A stretch of DNA of 64,000 bases from Shewanella litoralis (GTDB lineage: Bacteria; Pseudomonadota; Gammaproteobacteria; Enterobacterales; Shewanellaceae), in NCBI RefSeq assembly GCF_009828585.1, contig NZ_WSRZ01000005.1:124001-188000 (forward strand), given 5' to 3'. Position numbers and translations under genes: made by a program. The notes beneath the pieces were generated by a model. The model did not search any database, was not told the DNA's origin, and saw only the letters and a list, made by a program, of their open reading frames with translations. How positions within the stretch are numbered: the stretch's first letter is position 1; each line of letters begins with the position of its first letter. Below are positions 36,234 through 46,420 of this stretch, in pieces.

Positions 36234-36512
36234 TTATTCGTCTTCTGCTGGTGGTACATAACCTTCAATTTCAACGTCTTTACCTTCAAATAAAAAGCTC
36301 AGCATTTGCGCTTCTAAAAATTTGCGGTCATCGACATTCATCATGTTAAGTTTCTTTTCATTAATGAGCATTGTTTGCTTTTTTTGCCACAAACCCCATG
36401 CTTCTTTACTGATGTTGTCATAAATGCGCTTACCCAATTCGCCTGGGTACAGCTGAAAATCTAAGCCGTCGGCAGATTTGTTAAGGTGTAGACACTGAAC
36501 GGTACGAGCCAT
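36234..36512 (-). CDS. yggX: Probable Fe(2+)-trafficking protein YggX
   Basis: A 92-aa cytoplasmic protein linked to iron supply and protection of iron-sulfur clusters from oxidation. The N-terminus [19 protein letters not shown] has the conserved Cys7; [20 protein letters not shown] follows. It lies 33 bases after mutY on the same strand, the same order as in E. coli. The pairing makes sense because MutY contains a [4Fe-4S] cluster. Confidence 0.95.
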   Translation of the reverse strand: MARTVQCLHLNKSADGLDFQLYPGELGKRIYDNISKEAWGLWQKKQTMLINEKKLNMMNVDDRKFLEAQMLSFLFEGKDVEIEGYVPPAEDE

Positions 36513-36545
36513 GATGATTCCTTACTAACTTATTTACGGTTAAAA

Positions 36546-37619
36546 CTAATGTGTCGCGAAAAGTACGGCTAAATTAGACAAAATACGTTCTGTGGCTGCC
36601 GCCAACCCGACTTTCGCAGGTTGCTCTATGTTATACCAGAGAGCGCTGTGTTGTTCCATGATACTCGTTGCAGAGTCTGGCGTAATCTCAACTAATACCG
36701 GTTGTATATCTAAATGGAAATGGCTAAAAGTATGCCTAAATCCAGCAAGCCCTTGTGTTGATGCCTCTAATTTATGTATGGCTAAGTAATCTGTTAATTG
36801 AGCTTGAGTATCAAATTGCGGAAAACACCACAAGCCACCCCAAATCCCCGCTGGTGGTCGTTGGATTAACTGCACCTTGGTCGCATCGGTGCTGTTATCG
36901 ACCATCACCAACATAAATGCTGACTTTTCTGGCGTGACTTTTTTAGGTTTTTTACCTGGATATAAGCTTTGATTACCTTGTAATTGTGCAGTGCAGTCTA
37001 TGGCGACAGGACAGTGGGCACATAAAGGTTTACTACGGGTACATACACTAGAGCCAATATCCATCATCGCCTGATTAAACTTTTCCACTCCTTCTTTTGG
37101 GGTAAGTGTTTCAGTTAATTGCCATAATTTTTGCTCTACGGTTTTAACCCCAGGCCAACCTTCAATGGCACCGTGTCTTGCTAATACGCGTTTTACATTA
37201 CCGTCTAAAATAGGGTGATGTTGCCCTAAAGATAACGAAAGTACAGCCCCAGCGGTTGATTTACCTATGCCAGATAATGCAACCACATCATCAAAGCGTG
37301 TTGGAAACACACCATCAAAAGCGTCTCGAATATGTTGTGCAGCTTTATGTAAGTTGCGGGCTCGGGCGTAATAGCCTAAACCTGTCCATAGGTGCAAAAC
37401 TTCATCTTGGTGGGCATTAGCAAGATCAATAACGGTAGGAAACCTTGCCATAAACTTTTCATAGTAGGGGATAACCGTCGCAACCTGGGTTTGTTGCAGC
37501 ATAATTTCAGACACCCAAACTCTGTAGGGTGTTTTATTGGTTTGCCAGGGCAATGTTTTGCGACCATGAAGGTCGTACCAAGCGATTATACGCTCAGCAA
37601 ATGGAGTCACTTTTTTCAT
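36546..37619 (-). CDS. mutY: A/G-specific adenine DNA glycosylase
   Basis: Removes adenine mispaired with 8-oxoguanine in DNA. At 357 aa it has the usual order: helix-hairpin-helix/GPD domain with [10 protein letters not shown] (catalytic Glu region), [12 protein letters not shown] hairpin and [11 protein letters not shown] with the catalytic Asp. The iron-sulfur loop is C-X6-C-X2-C-X5-C ([17 protein letters not shown]). A C-terminal NUDIX-like domain recognises 8-oxoG. It heads the mutY-yggX operon, divergent from trmB. Confidence 0.96.
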   Translation of the reverse strand: MKKVTPFAERIIAWYDLHGRKTLPWQTNKTPYRVWVSEIMLQQTQVATVIPYYEKFMARFPTVIDLANAHQDEVLHLWTGLGYYARARNLHKAAQHIRDAFDGVFPTRFDDVVALSGIGKSTAGAVLSLSLGQHHPILDGNVKRVLARHGAIEGWPGVKTVEQKLWQLTETLTPKEGVEKFNQAMMDIGSSVCTRSKPLCAHCPVAIDCTAQLQGNQSLYPGKKPKKVTPEKSAFMLVMVDNSTDATKVQLIQRPPAGIWGGLWCFPQFDTQAQLTDYLAIHKLEASTQGLAGFRHTFSHFHLDIQPVLVEITPDSATSIMEQHSALWYNIEQPAKVGLAAATERILSNLAVLFATH

Positions 37620-37876
37620 GGGCGCAGTGTATCCATAGCGATTTTATTACACAAGTAGGCAAACCATTTTAACCTTTTATACTCACTTGAGCAGAATCAC
37701 TTGTTGATGACTAATTTAGCGTAAACATGTGCGACGACTTTAGGTATAATGCGCCACTGAATTTTTAAATTGATCTAATACAAATAGCAAAAGCGTAATA
37801 TGGATGTAAATAGTTGCGTTGGTGCGCTAACGGTAAATACATACATCGCATAAATTACGTAAGCAATGAGGCAATA

Positions 37877-38593
37877 ATGAGCGACGTTACCACAGCTGAG
37901 TTTAACGAAGACGGTAAGTATATTCGTAAAATCAGAAGTTTTGTTTTACGCGAAGGCCGTTTAACCAAAGGGCAATCTCAAGCTATTGAGGCACATTGGC
38001 CTGCAATGGGTTTAGATTACACCCCACAACCACTGGACTTAACAGAAGTCTTTGGCCGTGAAGCTGATACAGTACTTGAAATTGGTTTTGGTATGGGGGC
38101 GTCATTAGTGCAAATGGCTAGCGCAGCGCCTGAGCAAAACTTTATTGGTATTGAAGTGCATAAACCAGGTATCGGCGCTTGTTTAGCTGATGCCGGTGAA
38201 GCCAAAGTGACTAATCTTCGCGTGTATCATCACGATGCGATGGAAGTGTTAGAGCACAGTATTGCAGACGGTTCATTAGCGCGTTTACAGCTATTTTTTC
38301 CAGATCCTTGGCACAAAAAACGTCATCACAAGCGTCGTATTGTACAATCTGAATTTGTTCAATTGGTTCGCCGTAAGCTTAAAATTGGCGGCGTATTTCA
38401 TATGGCGACTGACTGGGAAAACTACAGCGAGCATATGTTAGAAGTGATGAATGCCGCTGAAGGTTATAAAAACCAATCGACTACTGGTACAGTGGTTGAA
38501 CGTCCTGATCATCGTCCGTTAACTAAGTTTGAAGCGCGCGGTCACCGTTTAGGTCATGGCGTTTGGGATATCATGTTTGAGCGTACCGCTTAA
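37877..38593 (+). CDS. trmB: tRNA (guanine-N7)-methyltransferase
   Basis: Methylates G46 of tRNAs with SAM; 238 aa. The start at 37877 ([13 protein letters not shown]) has GAGG upstream and matches the family better than an ATG 21 codons earlier. The SAM site is [16 protein letters not shown] and the signature is [14 protein letters not shown]. It is first of trmB-yggL-glsB, with a 23-base gap to yggL. Confidence 0.95.
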   Translation: MSDVTTAEFNEDGKYIRKIRSFVLREGRLTKGQSQAIEAHWPAMGLDYTPQPLDLTEVFGREADTVLEIGFGMGASLVQMASAAPEQNFIGIEVHKPGIGACLADAGEAKVTNLRVYHHDAMEVLEHSIADGSLARLQLFFPDPWHKKRHHKRRIVQSEFVQLVRRKLKIGGVFHMATDWENYSEHMLEVMNAAEGYKNQSTTGTVVERPDHRPLTKFEARGHRLGHGVWDIMFERTA

Positions 38594-38616
38594 TTTTAGC
38601 AACAGGAGAGTACATC

Positions 38617-38943
38617 ATGGCGCAAAATCGTAGCCGTCGTTTACGTAAAAAATTACGAGTCGATGAATTTCAAGAGTTCGGCTTTGATATTAACTGGGTA
38701 TTTGACGAGTCAGTATCTGAAGCCGACATTGATGCATTAGTGGATCAGTTTATTGATGAAGTGATTGAACCTCGTCAATTAGGTTTCCACGGTGGCGGAC
38801 ATAAAGAGTGGGAAGGCATTGTTGCCACTCAAGCCATTGGTAAATGTACTGATGAAGACGTTGCCGCTGCTAAGGCATTTTGGCAAGGTAAGCCCGTATC
38901 AGGTATCGAAGTCAGTGACTTATACGATATTTGGTGGGGATAA
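38617..38943 (+). CDS. yggL: YggL family protein (DUF469)
   Basis: A 108-aa cytoplasmic protein with basic N-terminus (MAQNRSRRLRKKLRVDEFQEFGF) and acidic middle. YggL homologs have been linked to the ribosomal large subunit, but a defined role is not settled. ACAGGAG lies upstream. It sits between trmB and glsB; the trmB-yggL adjacency is the same as in E. coli. Confidence 0.92.
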   Translation: MAQNRSRRLRKKLRVDEFQEFGFDINWVFDESVSEADIDALVDQFIDEVIEPRQLGFHGGGHKEWEGIVATQAIGKCTDEDVAAAKAFWQGKPVSGIEVSDLYDIWWG

Positions 38944-38949
38944 ACTAAA

Positions 38950-39864
38950 TTGCCTGAGCAATTATTACTTCAAGAAGCGGTAGACAAAGTCAGGCCGCTA
39001 TTGGGTAAAGGTAAAGTGGCAGGGTATATTCCTGCCCTTGCCAATGTTGACCCCAATAAAATTGGTATTGCTATTACTACCATCGATGGTACTACCATTG
39101 GCGCTGGTGATTACCTCGAGCCATTTTCAATTCAAAGTATTTCCAAAGTCTTTAGCCTCACGCTCGCGTTAAATTTGTACACAGAAGATGAAATCTGGAA
39201 CCGCGTCGGTAAAGAACCGTCCGGGCATTCATTTAACTCTTTAGTGCAGGTGGAGTTAGAGCGTGGTAAACCGCGAAACCCCTTTATTAATGCGGGTGCT
39301 TTGATCATCGCCGACTTACTGCAAGCCCGTCTAGGTGCACCAAAGCATAGGATGTTAGAAGTGGTCAGGCAGTTAAGCCAAAACCACCTGGTGAGTTACG
39401 ATAAAGTGGTCGCTGATTCTGAATATCAATTCAGTGCTCGTAATGCCTCTATTGCATATTTGATGAAATCATTTGGTAATTTTGATGGCGATGTTGATAC
39501 TGTCCTCAAAAGCTATTTTCATTATTGCTCGTTAAAAATGAACTGTGCAGATTTATCTCGAGCGATGTTTTATTTAGCCAATCGAGGTAAAACATTAGAC
39601 GGTGAGAGCTTGGTTACACCAGTGCAAACTCGACAGCTTAATGCATTATTAGCAACATCGGGTTTATATGATGGAGCGGGGGAGTTTGCTTATCGTGTTG
39701 GTATGCCGGGCAAAAGTGGAGTAGGTGGCGGTATTATTGCTGTTATACCGGGCGATATGTCTATTTGTGTTTGGTCACCTGAACTTGATATGAATGGTAA
39801 CTCGCTTGCCGGTACAGCAATGCTTGAACACATTAGTCAGCAATTAGGTCGTTCTATTTTTTAA
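38950..39864 (+). CDS. glsB: Glutaminase B
   Basis: Hydrolyses glutamine to glutamate and ammonia in the cytoplasm; 304 aa (E. coli 308). The serine-lysine catalytic pair lies in [11 protein letters not shown]. Other family blocks are [25 protein letters not shown] and GKSGVGGGI. The start is TTG, six bases after the yggL stop, with GGGGAT as a modest ribosome-binding site. The gene is inserted between the yggL and yggN homologs, which are neighbours in E. coli. Confidence 0.94.
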   Translation: MPEQLLLQEAVDKVRPLLGKGKVAGYIPALANVDPNKIGIAITTIDGTTIGAGDYLEPFSIQSISKVFSLTLALNLYTEDEIWNRVGKEPSGHSFNSLVQVELERGKPRNPFINAGALIIADLLQARLGAPKHRMLEVVRQLSQNHLVSYDKVVADSEYQFSARNASIAYLMKSFGNFDGDVDTVLKSYFHYCSLKMNCADLSRAMFYLANRGKTLDGESLVTPVQTRQLNALLATSGLYDGAGEFAYRVGMPGKSGVGGGIIAVIPGDMSICVWSPELDMNGNSLAGTAMLEHISQQLGRSIF

Positions 39865-40088
39865 TAGCCCACCGTTAAATTAATTATTATTGAGATTTGC
39901 AAAATAGACTACTTTTTGGTTTATTTTGCGAATACACTGCCTTCATTGAATGTTTACTCTCCTGTCTGAACACATCTAAATTTTTTATCTTTTACAAATC
40001 AATGAATTAATAACTTGGCACAACTTGTGCTTTGTAATCATTATATCCAGACCAATTACTCATATTCTTATATTAAAGGGTTTTTATC

Positions 40089-40901
40089 ATGACCAAACAA
40101 AAATTAATTTGTGGTTTAGCGTTAAGTGGCTTGCTGTTTAACGCCGGAGCATGGACACCTGCCATGGCTAAAATGTCACTTAATGATGAAAAGTGTAATG
40201 TCACGTTAAACTACGATATCACTGTAGAACCGACAACATTACAGTTCAGTGATAATGGCAATGAAAAATACCGTGTTGAGTTAGGTCAACTGTATGTTGA
40301 TGGCAAAAAAGTGACCCTAGATGATAAGCAGCAAAAACTGTTAACCCAATACTCTGAAGAGTTGTCGCGCCAAGTGCCTGATGTTATCGATTTAGTTGAT
40401 GACGTGGTTTCTATCGCCACGCAAGCTGTCAATATGGCATTAACACCGATTTTTGGCGAGGCGGCGGGTGTGCATATCGACAAACTTATGGTTGGTATTC
40501 AAAAGCGAGTCGACACCATGGCCTATCAGCAAGGTGATAAGTTTTATTTAGGCTCAACTGAAGCATCAATAGAAAAAACCTTCAATAAAGAATTTGAGCA
40601 AGAAATTGAACAAATGGTAACCAGTTCAATGGGGTCGTTAATGATGACCTTAGGCAGCCAAATTATGTCGTCAGAAGGTGGCACATTTGAAGAGAAAATG
40701 AATGCTTTCTCGCAAAAAATGGACAATGTAGGCACCGATATTGAGAAACAGCTAGAGTCACAGTCTCAAGGACTTGAAGCGCGTGCAACAACAGTATGTG
40801 ACAACTTTGCTTCATTATTAGTACTTGAAAGCCAAGCTCGAGAAGCTATTCCTGAGCTTGCGCCATACACATTAGCTACACTCGGTGAAACCACCAAATA
40901 A
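40089..40901 (+). CDS. yggN: YggN family periplasmic protein (DUF2884)
   Basis: A 270-aa exported protein of unknown function. The signal peptide ends near AWTPAMA (residue 27). The mature part begins KMSLNDEKCNVTLNYDITVEP and has two cysteines (about 37 and 237) that could form a disulfide. The central region is helical and rich in Met/Glu. It is monocistronic with a strong terminator. Assignment rests on the family pattern and its position beside yggL. Confidence 0.85.
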   Translation: MTKQKLICGLALSGLLFNAGAWTPAMAKMSLNDEKCNVTLNYDITVEPTTLQFSDNGNEKYRVELGQLYVDGKKVTLDDKQQKLLTQYSEELSRQVPDVIDLVDDVVSIATQAVNMALTPIFGEAAGVHIDKLMVGIQKRVDTMAYQQGDKFYLGSTEASIEKTFNKEFEQEIEQMVTSSMGSLMMTLGSQIMSSEGGTFEEKMNAFSQKMDNVGTDIEKQLESQSQGLEARATTVCDNFASLLVLESQAREAIPELAPYTLATLGETTK

Positions 40902-40950
40902 CTTTGCTTTCTTTTTAGTCACCCCGTCTCCCTAATATGACACCTGACTT

Positions 40951-40987
40951 CCCCTGTGCTCTTTTTCAAGACACAGGGGCTTTTTTT
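40951..40987 (+). terminator. Terminator of yggN
   Basis: CCCCTGTG/CACAGGGG stem with a 13-base loop followed by C and seven T. Confidence 0.9.
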
Positions 40988-41327
40988 ATGCGGTTAATGT
41001 CTCCATCTGCCTGCCATAGCTTAATTTCTTTGTTCTGATAAAAAAATTGTCAATTATAAATATAGAGCCATATAGTGTTTTTTTGTTATACTCTCCCAAA
41101 TTATAAGAAAAATAGACTCTACTTTAGATGCGGTTATGTTTAGTCATGACGAAAATGAATGGCGGATAACAGCTTTTGCTTGTTTTGCTATTTTTTAATC
41201 TAATTCGATAAATATGACTGAGTTAATGTGAATGTTGACCTCAAATATAGCATTTGACTTGCCTTTATTTGAGATCCAATAAACACCTGAATTTTATTAA
41301 TGTCGTAACCAGTTTAAGGCGACTTCC
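40988..41327. other. Intergenic region upstream of the LysR gene
   Basis: About 340 bases of AT-rich sequence without a gene. It presumably holds the LysR promoter. No clear palindrome of the LysR T-N11-A type stands out, and no divergent gene is present. Confidence 0.4.
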
Positions 41328-42269
41328 ATGTTAGAACTGTTAGAACCTATCGCAATTTTTACTCACGTTGCACGAGCAGGAAGTTTTAGTGCTGCAGCCA
41401 GACGTCTTGGCATTTCTAAATCTAAAGTCAGCACTCAAGTAGCCGATCTTGAACACAAGCTTGGTGTGCAGCTTATTCAACGTACTACACGTAGTTTAAG
41501 CCTGACTGAAGCCGGTAATCTATTGTACCTTCAAGGTGAAGAATTACTGCGCGATGCTGAACAGGCCGTTGCAAGTGTGCATAACTTAAATGATGCCACT
41601 CGTGGTGTGCTGAAAGTGGGTATTTCACAGTCATTTGGTACCATGCATATTATTCCAGCATTACCAGACTTTATGGCCCGTCACCCAGAGCTTGAATTAC
41701 AAGTGAGCTTACTTGACCATAAAGTGGATGTTGTCAGCGAAGGATTAGATTTATTGTTAACCATGTCTGAGCAACTACCCTTAGGTATGGTTGCTAGACC
41801 GCTAATGAAATGTCAGTTTTTGCTTGTTGCGTCACCTGGTTATATTGCTCAGCATGGTAATATCAGTCGTCCTGAGCAGTTGGTTGAACACAATTGCTTG
41901 GTGTATCAGGGCGAATGGCACGAGCATAGCATGTGGCAATTTAAAAAGGGTGAAGACTACTGCGAGATCGGTGTTTCTGGTAACTTCCGTGTCGATAATG
42001 CTCCAGCGCTTAAATCGGCTGCAGTAAGTGGTTTAGGGATTGTGTATCTTGCCAGTTACCTAATGGAAGATGAAATTGCTCAAGGTACTTTAGTGCCGTT
42101 ATTACCCGATTGGCAGTTAACGCATAATTTACCATTGCAGGCGGTTTATCCACGTCGCAAGCATTTAGCACCTAAAGTTAGTGCATTTATCGATTTCATT
42201 AAAACCCACATTAGCAGCCCACCATATTGGGATGCAAAATTCGATCATTTATACAAACTTCGTAAGTAA
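41328..42269 (+). CDS. LysR-family transcriptional regulator
   Basis: A 313-aa regulator with an N-terminal winged helix (GSFSAAARRLGISKSKVSTQVADLE, residues about 17-41) and a substrate-binding domain from about 90. It resembles the LTTR subgroup that autoregulates or controls a neighbouring transporter, but no divergent partner gene exists here. It is flanked by terminators. The target and effector cannot be predicted. Confidence 0.9.
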   Translation: MLELLEPIAIFTHVARAGSFSAAARRLGISKSKVSTQVADLEHKLGVQLIQRTTRSLSLTEAGNLLYLQGEELLRDAEQAVASVHNLNDATRGVLKVGISQSFGTMHIIPALPDFMARHPELELQVSLLDHKVDVVSEGLDLLLTMSEQLPLGMVARPLMKCQFLLVASPGYIAQHGNISRPEQLVEHNCLVYQGEWHEHSMWQFKKGEDYCEIGVSGNFRVDNAPALKSAAVSGLGIVYLASYLMEDEIAQGTLVPLLPDWQLTHNLPLQAVYPRRKHLAPKVSAFIDFIKTHISSPPYWDAKFDHLYKLRK

Positions 42270-42298
42270 AAGTGGAAACATTGTTTTCCATGTAAAAC

Positions 42299-42331
42299 AA
42301 AGCCGCAAATTACCTTGCGGCTTTATTTTTA
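42299..42331 (+). terminator. Terminator of the LysR gene
   Basis: AAAGCCGCAA/TTGCGGCTTT stem with a 6-base loop, then AT-rich sequence with T runs. Confidence 0.82.
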
Positions 42332-42456
42332 CTTTATATTTATCAATTGCTTGAGTTATTCATTGTTTAGTTGTTTAGCGTATAACTAATCAATGACTTA
42401 CTAATTGTTGCCGTGGTTGCTGTTGCACTCTGTTCTTATTTCAATACAATAGAATG

Positions 42457-42649
42457 TAGTTGATTCAGAATGATTTGAACATGCGTTTTCTGAGAAATGA
42501 CCCCTTTTCAGTTGAGGCCCAAATCGGCAACTAAGCAAATTTTGAATCAGTGCTGACAATTGTTTGTTTCAAACTAAAACCATGTCGGCTTTGAAACCAT
42601 CATCCTAGTTATTTGGTTACCCCAGGCATTGATCTGGGGTTATTTTTTT
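42457..42649 (+). ncRNA. Candidate small RNA between LysR and DUF885 genes
   Basis: A strong independent terminator (ACCCCAG/CTGGGGT stem, 42619-42640, then TATTTTTTT) lies 290 bases beyond the LysR terminator, with no ORF between them. A promoter-like TACAAT (42445-42450), preceded at 16 bases by TTGCAC (42423-42428), would give a transcript of about 190 bases. A terminator with no coding gene before it is the main evidence. It matches no small RNA that I can name. Confidence 0.45.
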
Positions 42650-42680
42650 GTGCTTTGGTTTCAAATTATGTCAACGTAAT

Positions 42681-42713
42681 AAAAATGCAGCAACCTCAGG
42701 TTGCTGCATTTTT
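42681..42713. terminator. 33-bp palindromic terminator-like hairpin
   Basis: AAAAATGCAGCAACCT and AGGTTGCTGCATTTTT are perfect 16-base arms around one base. It works as a terminator in either direction. No gene ends at it from the right. Confidence 0.75.
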
Positions 42714-42728
42714 GTTTGGTCAATAAAC

Positions 42729-43041
42729 AATACCATTTCCATTAATTATGTGACCAATCAGAGTCACTCAGATTGCTCAGTTTGAGGCGCATTGTTGTAA
42801 TAATGGTTATTCCCTTCTAAGACGATGCAACAAAGAAATGAACGGTCTGAGTTCCTCCTGCAAGGCGGGTTTCTGTGCCTTCTATGCTGCTTAATAGCAT
42901 TTTGACGTACGACTGCATGGATGCAGGAGGTAGAGCAACGCAGGAGCAGTTGCCGAGAGCAACTATGCCTTCAATTCTATTACTTGCCTAGAAGACACAG
43001 AATTCCCGCTGAATGACCAGATAATTAGTGGAATTGGTATA
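42729..43041. mobile_element. 313-bp miniature inverted-repeat element
   Basis: Terminal inverted repeats of 21 bases: AATACCATTTCCATTAATTAT at 42729-42749 against 43021-43041 (18 of 21 pair). Nested inside are CCTCCTGCA (42854-42862) with TGCAGGAGG (42922-42930), and a 14-base pair of arms at 42871-42884 and 42989-43002 (13 of 14). A GCAAC/GTTGC hairpin sits at 42935-42953. No transposase ORF is present. The element lies 3' of the DUF885 gene. Confidence 0.7.
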
Positions 43042-43054
43042 AAATAAAACGGTT

Positions 43055-43168
43055 TACGTTTAGGGCTTATACTGCGAAGTATTAGTGCGCTGCATGATTT
43101 TGAAAGAGAACTACTTATTCAGTCATGCGCCTTGTTTAAGCCCTTTTAAACTCTTGCTGAGTCTAACG
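43055..43168. repeat. Repeat related to the inside of the element at 54610-54875
   Basis: It shares TGATTTTGAAAGAGAAC (43099 region), a CATGCGCCTTG-like block and TAAACTCTTGCTGA in the same order and spacing as bases about 54775-54845. It may be a truncated copy of that element, abutting the element at 42729-43041. Confidence 0.55.
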
Positions 43169-43173
43169 TAGTA

Positions 43174-45027
43174 TTAGACCGCTTTGACTTGCTTAACCCA
43201 TTTGTTGACTTGCTCTTCGAGTACATCGAGCGGCAATGGGCCATTTCGTAACACCACGTTATGAAACTCGCGGATATCAAATTTATCCCCAAGCTGTTTT
43301 TTCGCCTGTTCGCGTAATGACAGAATTTTAATCATACCCACTTTGTATGCGGTCGCTTGAGATGGCATCACAATATGACGCTCTACCATTTTTATGGCAT
43401 CAGACTCAGCATTTGGCGTGTTTTCAACGTAATAAGCAATCGCTTGCTCACGGTTCCATTTTTTAGTGTGGATCCCGGTATCAACCACTAGGCGACATGC
43501 GCGCCATAATTCCATTGATAATCGGCCGAAGTCTGAATACGGATCAGCATATAGGCCCATTTCTTTAGGGAAATACTCAGAATACAATCCCCAGCCTTCA
43601 ACATAGGCTGTGTAGCCGTTAAATTTACGAAACTGAGGGATGCCTTGCAGCTCTTGTGCTTTAGCTATCTGCATATGGTGACCTGGAATACCTTCATGAT
43701 AAGCCAATGCTTCCATTTGATATTTTGGCATAGCAGCCATCTTATATAAGTTGGCATAATAGATCCCAGGGCGTGAACCATCTGGGGCTGGCTGGTCATA
43801 AAACGCTTTACCCGCAGATTTTTCACGGAAAGACTCAACTTGTTTAACCAATAATGCTGCTTTAGGTTTAACTTTAAAGACTTCGTCTAAACGCGACTCC
43901 ATGTTGTCGATTAACGCTTTTGCTTCTGTTAAATAAGCTTGCTGGCCTGCTTTAGTGTCTGGATAATAAAATTGTTTGTCATCGCGCATAAAAGTGAAAA
44001 ACTCAGGCAAAGTGCCAGAGAAGTCGACTTTTTTCATAATGATACGCATCTCATCATGAATACGCTTCACCTCAGCAAGGCCAAGTGAGTGGATCTCATC
44101 CGCTGTCATGTCTGTGGTGGTTGTGCGCGCAAGCGCGTTATTAAAAAAGGCTTCACCGTTTGGTAACTTCCAGGCACCATCACGATCATCAGCGCGCGCT
44201 TCCAGTGTTTTGGTGTAAGCGATTAATTGTTCATATGCAGGTTTTACTTTGGTGAGCAATGCCTGTTTCACTTCAGCTAATAAAGCTTGTTTCTTATCTT
44301 CGCTGATGTCGAGTTTAGCTATTTTACGGTTGGCATCTGCCCAAAGCGCATTGTCTTTACCTGTGTCGGTAAACGGGACACCTGAAATAATATTTTTACT
44401 GTCTGCCATCACATAAGCAAACACAAACTTAGGTGCAATAATCTGTTTTTCTGCACGAAGCTCTAATGCCGCCTCTAGTTGAGCTAACAAAGTTTCAGTG
44501 GCATTCAGACGGCTAATATAAGCCTTAGCATCGCTTTCATCGGTAATTTGATGTTGATTAATTAGGATGGCTGCCACCATTGAGTGCACGCCATACATTT
44601 GGTTCATTGGGTAGGTATGGTAGCGCCATTTATCGTCAGCAATGGCTTGCTCTAGGCGTGCATGTAATAACTCATAACTTAATGCGGTTTGCTCATCGAG
44701 TTGCTTAACATCTAAGGCATTGAGTTGCGCGAGTTGCTTTTTAGCGCGTTCAAGATCGGCGTCTGCTGCGGCTTCTGACAAGTCGTTCCACTTGCCGTAG
44801 TCTTTTTTGATACCCAGGTAGGTTTGATTGACTGGGTTAGACATAACGTTTTCCATGAAGATATCTTCAAACAATGCGTTGGCTTTTTCTGACTCGCTAT
44901 TAAGAGCAACAGTCTTGGTTTCTTGTTGGGTTAATGGGGCTGTGGTGTGCGAGTGAGCAATAGTTGCTGTGCTAAATAAGCTTGAAAGTGCCACGGCAAT
45001 AATAGTCGTTTTTGTTTTGATAGACAT
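43174..45027 (-). CDS. DUF885 family exported protein (putative metallopeptidase)
   Basis: A 617-aa protein with a signal peptide (MSIKTKTTIIAVALSSLFST, cleavage near AHS). Most of its length is the DUF885 domain. The zinc-protease-like motif YHEGIPGHHMQIA lies near residue 450, with a downstream GWGLYSE glutamate. These features suggest a gluzincin-type dipeptidyl carboxypeptidase acting in the periplasm, but activity is not proven for this subgroup. AGGAAG precedes the ATG. The gene is monocistronic. Confidence 0.85.
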   Translation of the reverse strand: MSIKTKTTIIAVALSSLFSTATIAHSHTTAPLTQQETKTVALNSESEKANALFEDIFMENVMSNPVNQTYLGIKKDYGKWNDLSEAAADADLERAKKQLAQLNALDVKQLDEQTALSYELLHARLEQAIADDKWRYHTYPMNQMYGVHSMVAAILINQHQITDESDAKAYISRLNATETLLAQLEAALELRAEKQIIAPKFVFAYVMADSKNIISGVPFTDTGKDNALWADANRKIAKLDISEDKKQALLAEVKQALLTKVKPAYEQLIAYTKTLEARADDRDGAWKLPNGEAFFNNALARTTTTDMTADEIHSLGLAEVKRIHDEMRIIMKKVDFSGTLPEFFTFMRDDKQFYYPDTKAGQQAYLTEAKALIDNMESRLDEVFKVKPKAALLVKQVESFREKSAGKAFYDQPAPDGSRPGIYYANLYKMAAMPKYQMEALAYHEGIPGHHMQIAKAQELQGIPQFRKFNGYTAYVEGWGLYSEYFPKEMGLYADPYSDFGRLSMELWRACRLVVDTGIHTKKWNREQAIAYYVENTPNAESDAIKMVERHIVMPSQATAYKVGMIKILSLREQAKKQLGDKFDIREFHNVVLRNGPLPLDVLEEQVNKWVKQVKAV

Positions 45028-45280
45028 CGATATCTTCCTAAAGTACCCAATTATAGGGGGATATCCTAATCAAGGTTTCACTTAATGTGTTAATTGAAAT
45101 GTTAGAAAGTGTGTATTTTGTTATTGAGAGCACAAGTAAAAAGTACAAATAATATAAGGTGAGAAACGTGCCCACCGCTCAATGCGTATGGGCGCATTTA
45201 ACACAAACAGTAGCACAAACGGGTAGCACAAATCTTGGTGCAAACTTTGGTACCAACAGTCGCGCAAACTAGTTTGAGGG

Positions 45281-46420
45281 TTAAATAAATTGCGACAGTA
45301 AGTCGTTCACAAACATGTGCCCCTTTGGTGTAAGTTGCCAGTGGCTGTCAGTTTCTGTTAATAAGCCCCTTTCTATCGACTTTTTCATGCCAGTGTTAAC
45401 CACATCTGCAGATTGCCCAGTACGTTGCTCAAATTCGGTTTTTGCAATGGGAGTCATCAGCCTTAAGCGATTCATCAAGTATTCTAAGGGGCGGTCTTCT
45501 TCTATCACATCAGATGTTTCAAACGTGTAGTTTTCTGCGGCAAGGTAGCCTTTAGGATGCTTAATTTTAACGGTTCTGATAATCCGATTTTGCTCAGGTA
45601 AGGTGACTTTACCGTGTGCGCCACAGCCTACGCCCAGGTAATCGCCAAATTGCCAGTAGTTCAAATTATGTCGGCATTGATAACCTGGTTTGGCATAAGC
45701 AGAAATTTCATATTGCTCGTAACCTAATGCAGCAAGCTTTTTTTGCCCTTGTTCGTATATTTGCCACAGGTTTTCATCGTCTGGCAGCTGTGGTGGTTTT
45801 GAATGGAACAAGGTGTTTGGCTCAATAGTGAGTTGATACCAAGATAAATGCGGTGGTGCTAAAGCTGTCGCGGTATCGATATCGTGCATGGCTTCATCAA
45901 AGCTTTGGTTCGGTAGGCCATGCATTAAGTCGAGATTAAAACTTAAATAGTTAGCTTGTTTGGCTTTTTGCGCTGCCACTTTCGCTTCATCTTCGTTATG
46001 GATACGACCCAGTAAATTAAGCTTTTCTTTAGAAAAACTTTGTACCCCAATTGATAGTCTTGTCACTCCAGCTGCTCGATAAGCACTAAAGTCATCATGC
46101 TCAAGCGTACCAGGGTTTGCTTCCATCGTAATTTCAATATCATCTTCAAATGGAATTAATGCATTAGCCCCCTCAAGAAAACGTTGAATTTGACTGGCGT
46201 CAAACAAGGACGGGGTTCCACCACCGATAAAAATAGTGTGTATTTTACGGCCTTGTACGTAAGCTAAATCGGCCTGCAGATCGGCTAACAATGCATCTAC
46301 ATATTCTTGCTGCGGTAGCTCGCCATTTTGGCCATGGGAGTTAAAGTCACAATAAGGACATTTCTGGACGCACCATGGGATATGCACATACAAACTTAAC
46401 GGTGGCAGTTGTAAAGTCAT
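45281..46420 (-). CDS. hemW: Heme chaperone HemW (radical SAM, HemN-like)
   Basis: A 379-aa radical SAM protein. The cluster motif is VHIPWCVQKCPYCDFNSH, with CxxxCxxC followed by DF. That distinguishes HemW (heme carrier) from coproporphyrinogen dehydrogenase HemN, which has a fourth cysteine. GGGTPS and the HLSWYQLTIEPNT block fit the family. It abuts rdgB with no gap, the same order as in E. coli. Confidence 0.93.
   Translation of the reverse strand: MTLQLPPLSLYVHIPWCVQKCPYCDFNSHGQNGELPQQEYVDALLADLQADLAYVQGRKIHTIFIGGGTPSLFDASQIQRFLEGANALIPFEDDIEITMEANPGTLEHDDFSAYRAAGVTRLSIGVQSFSKEKLNLLGRIHNEDEAKVAAQKAKQANYLSFNLDLMHGLPNQSFDEAMHDIDTATALAPPHLSWYQLTIEPNTLFHSKPPQLPDDENLWQIYEQGQKKLAALGYEQYEISAYAKPGYQCRHNLNYWQFGDYLGVGCGAHGKVTLPEQNRIIRTVKIKHPKGYLAAENYTFETSDVIEEDRPLEYLMNRLRLMTPIAKTEFEQRTGQSADVVNTGMKKSIERGLLTETDSHWQLTPKGHMFVNDLLSQFI

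Noticed and set aside
37392-37658. Plus-strand 88-codon ORF over the mutY start
   Set aside because: Antisense to conserved mutY sequence, with no translation signals.
45170-45275. Quasi-repeated AGCACAAA words upstream of the DUF885 gene
   Set aside because: The units vary in length and sequence; too weak to call a repeat array or binding-site cluster.
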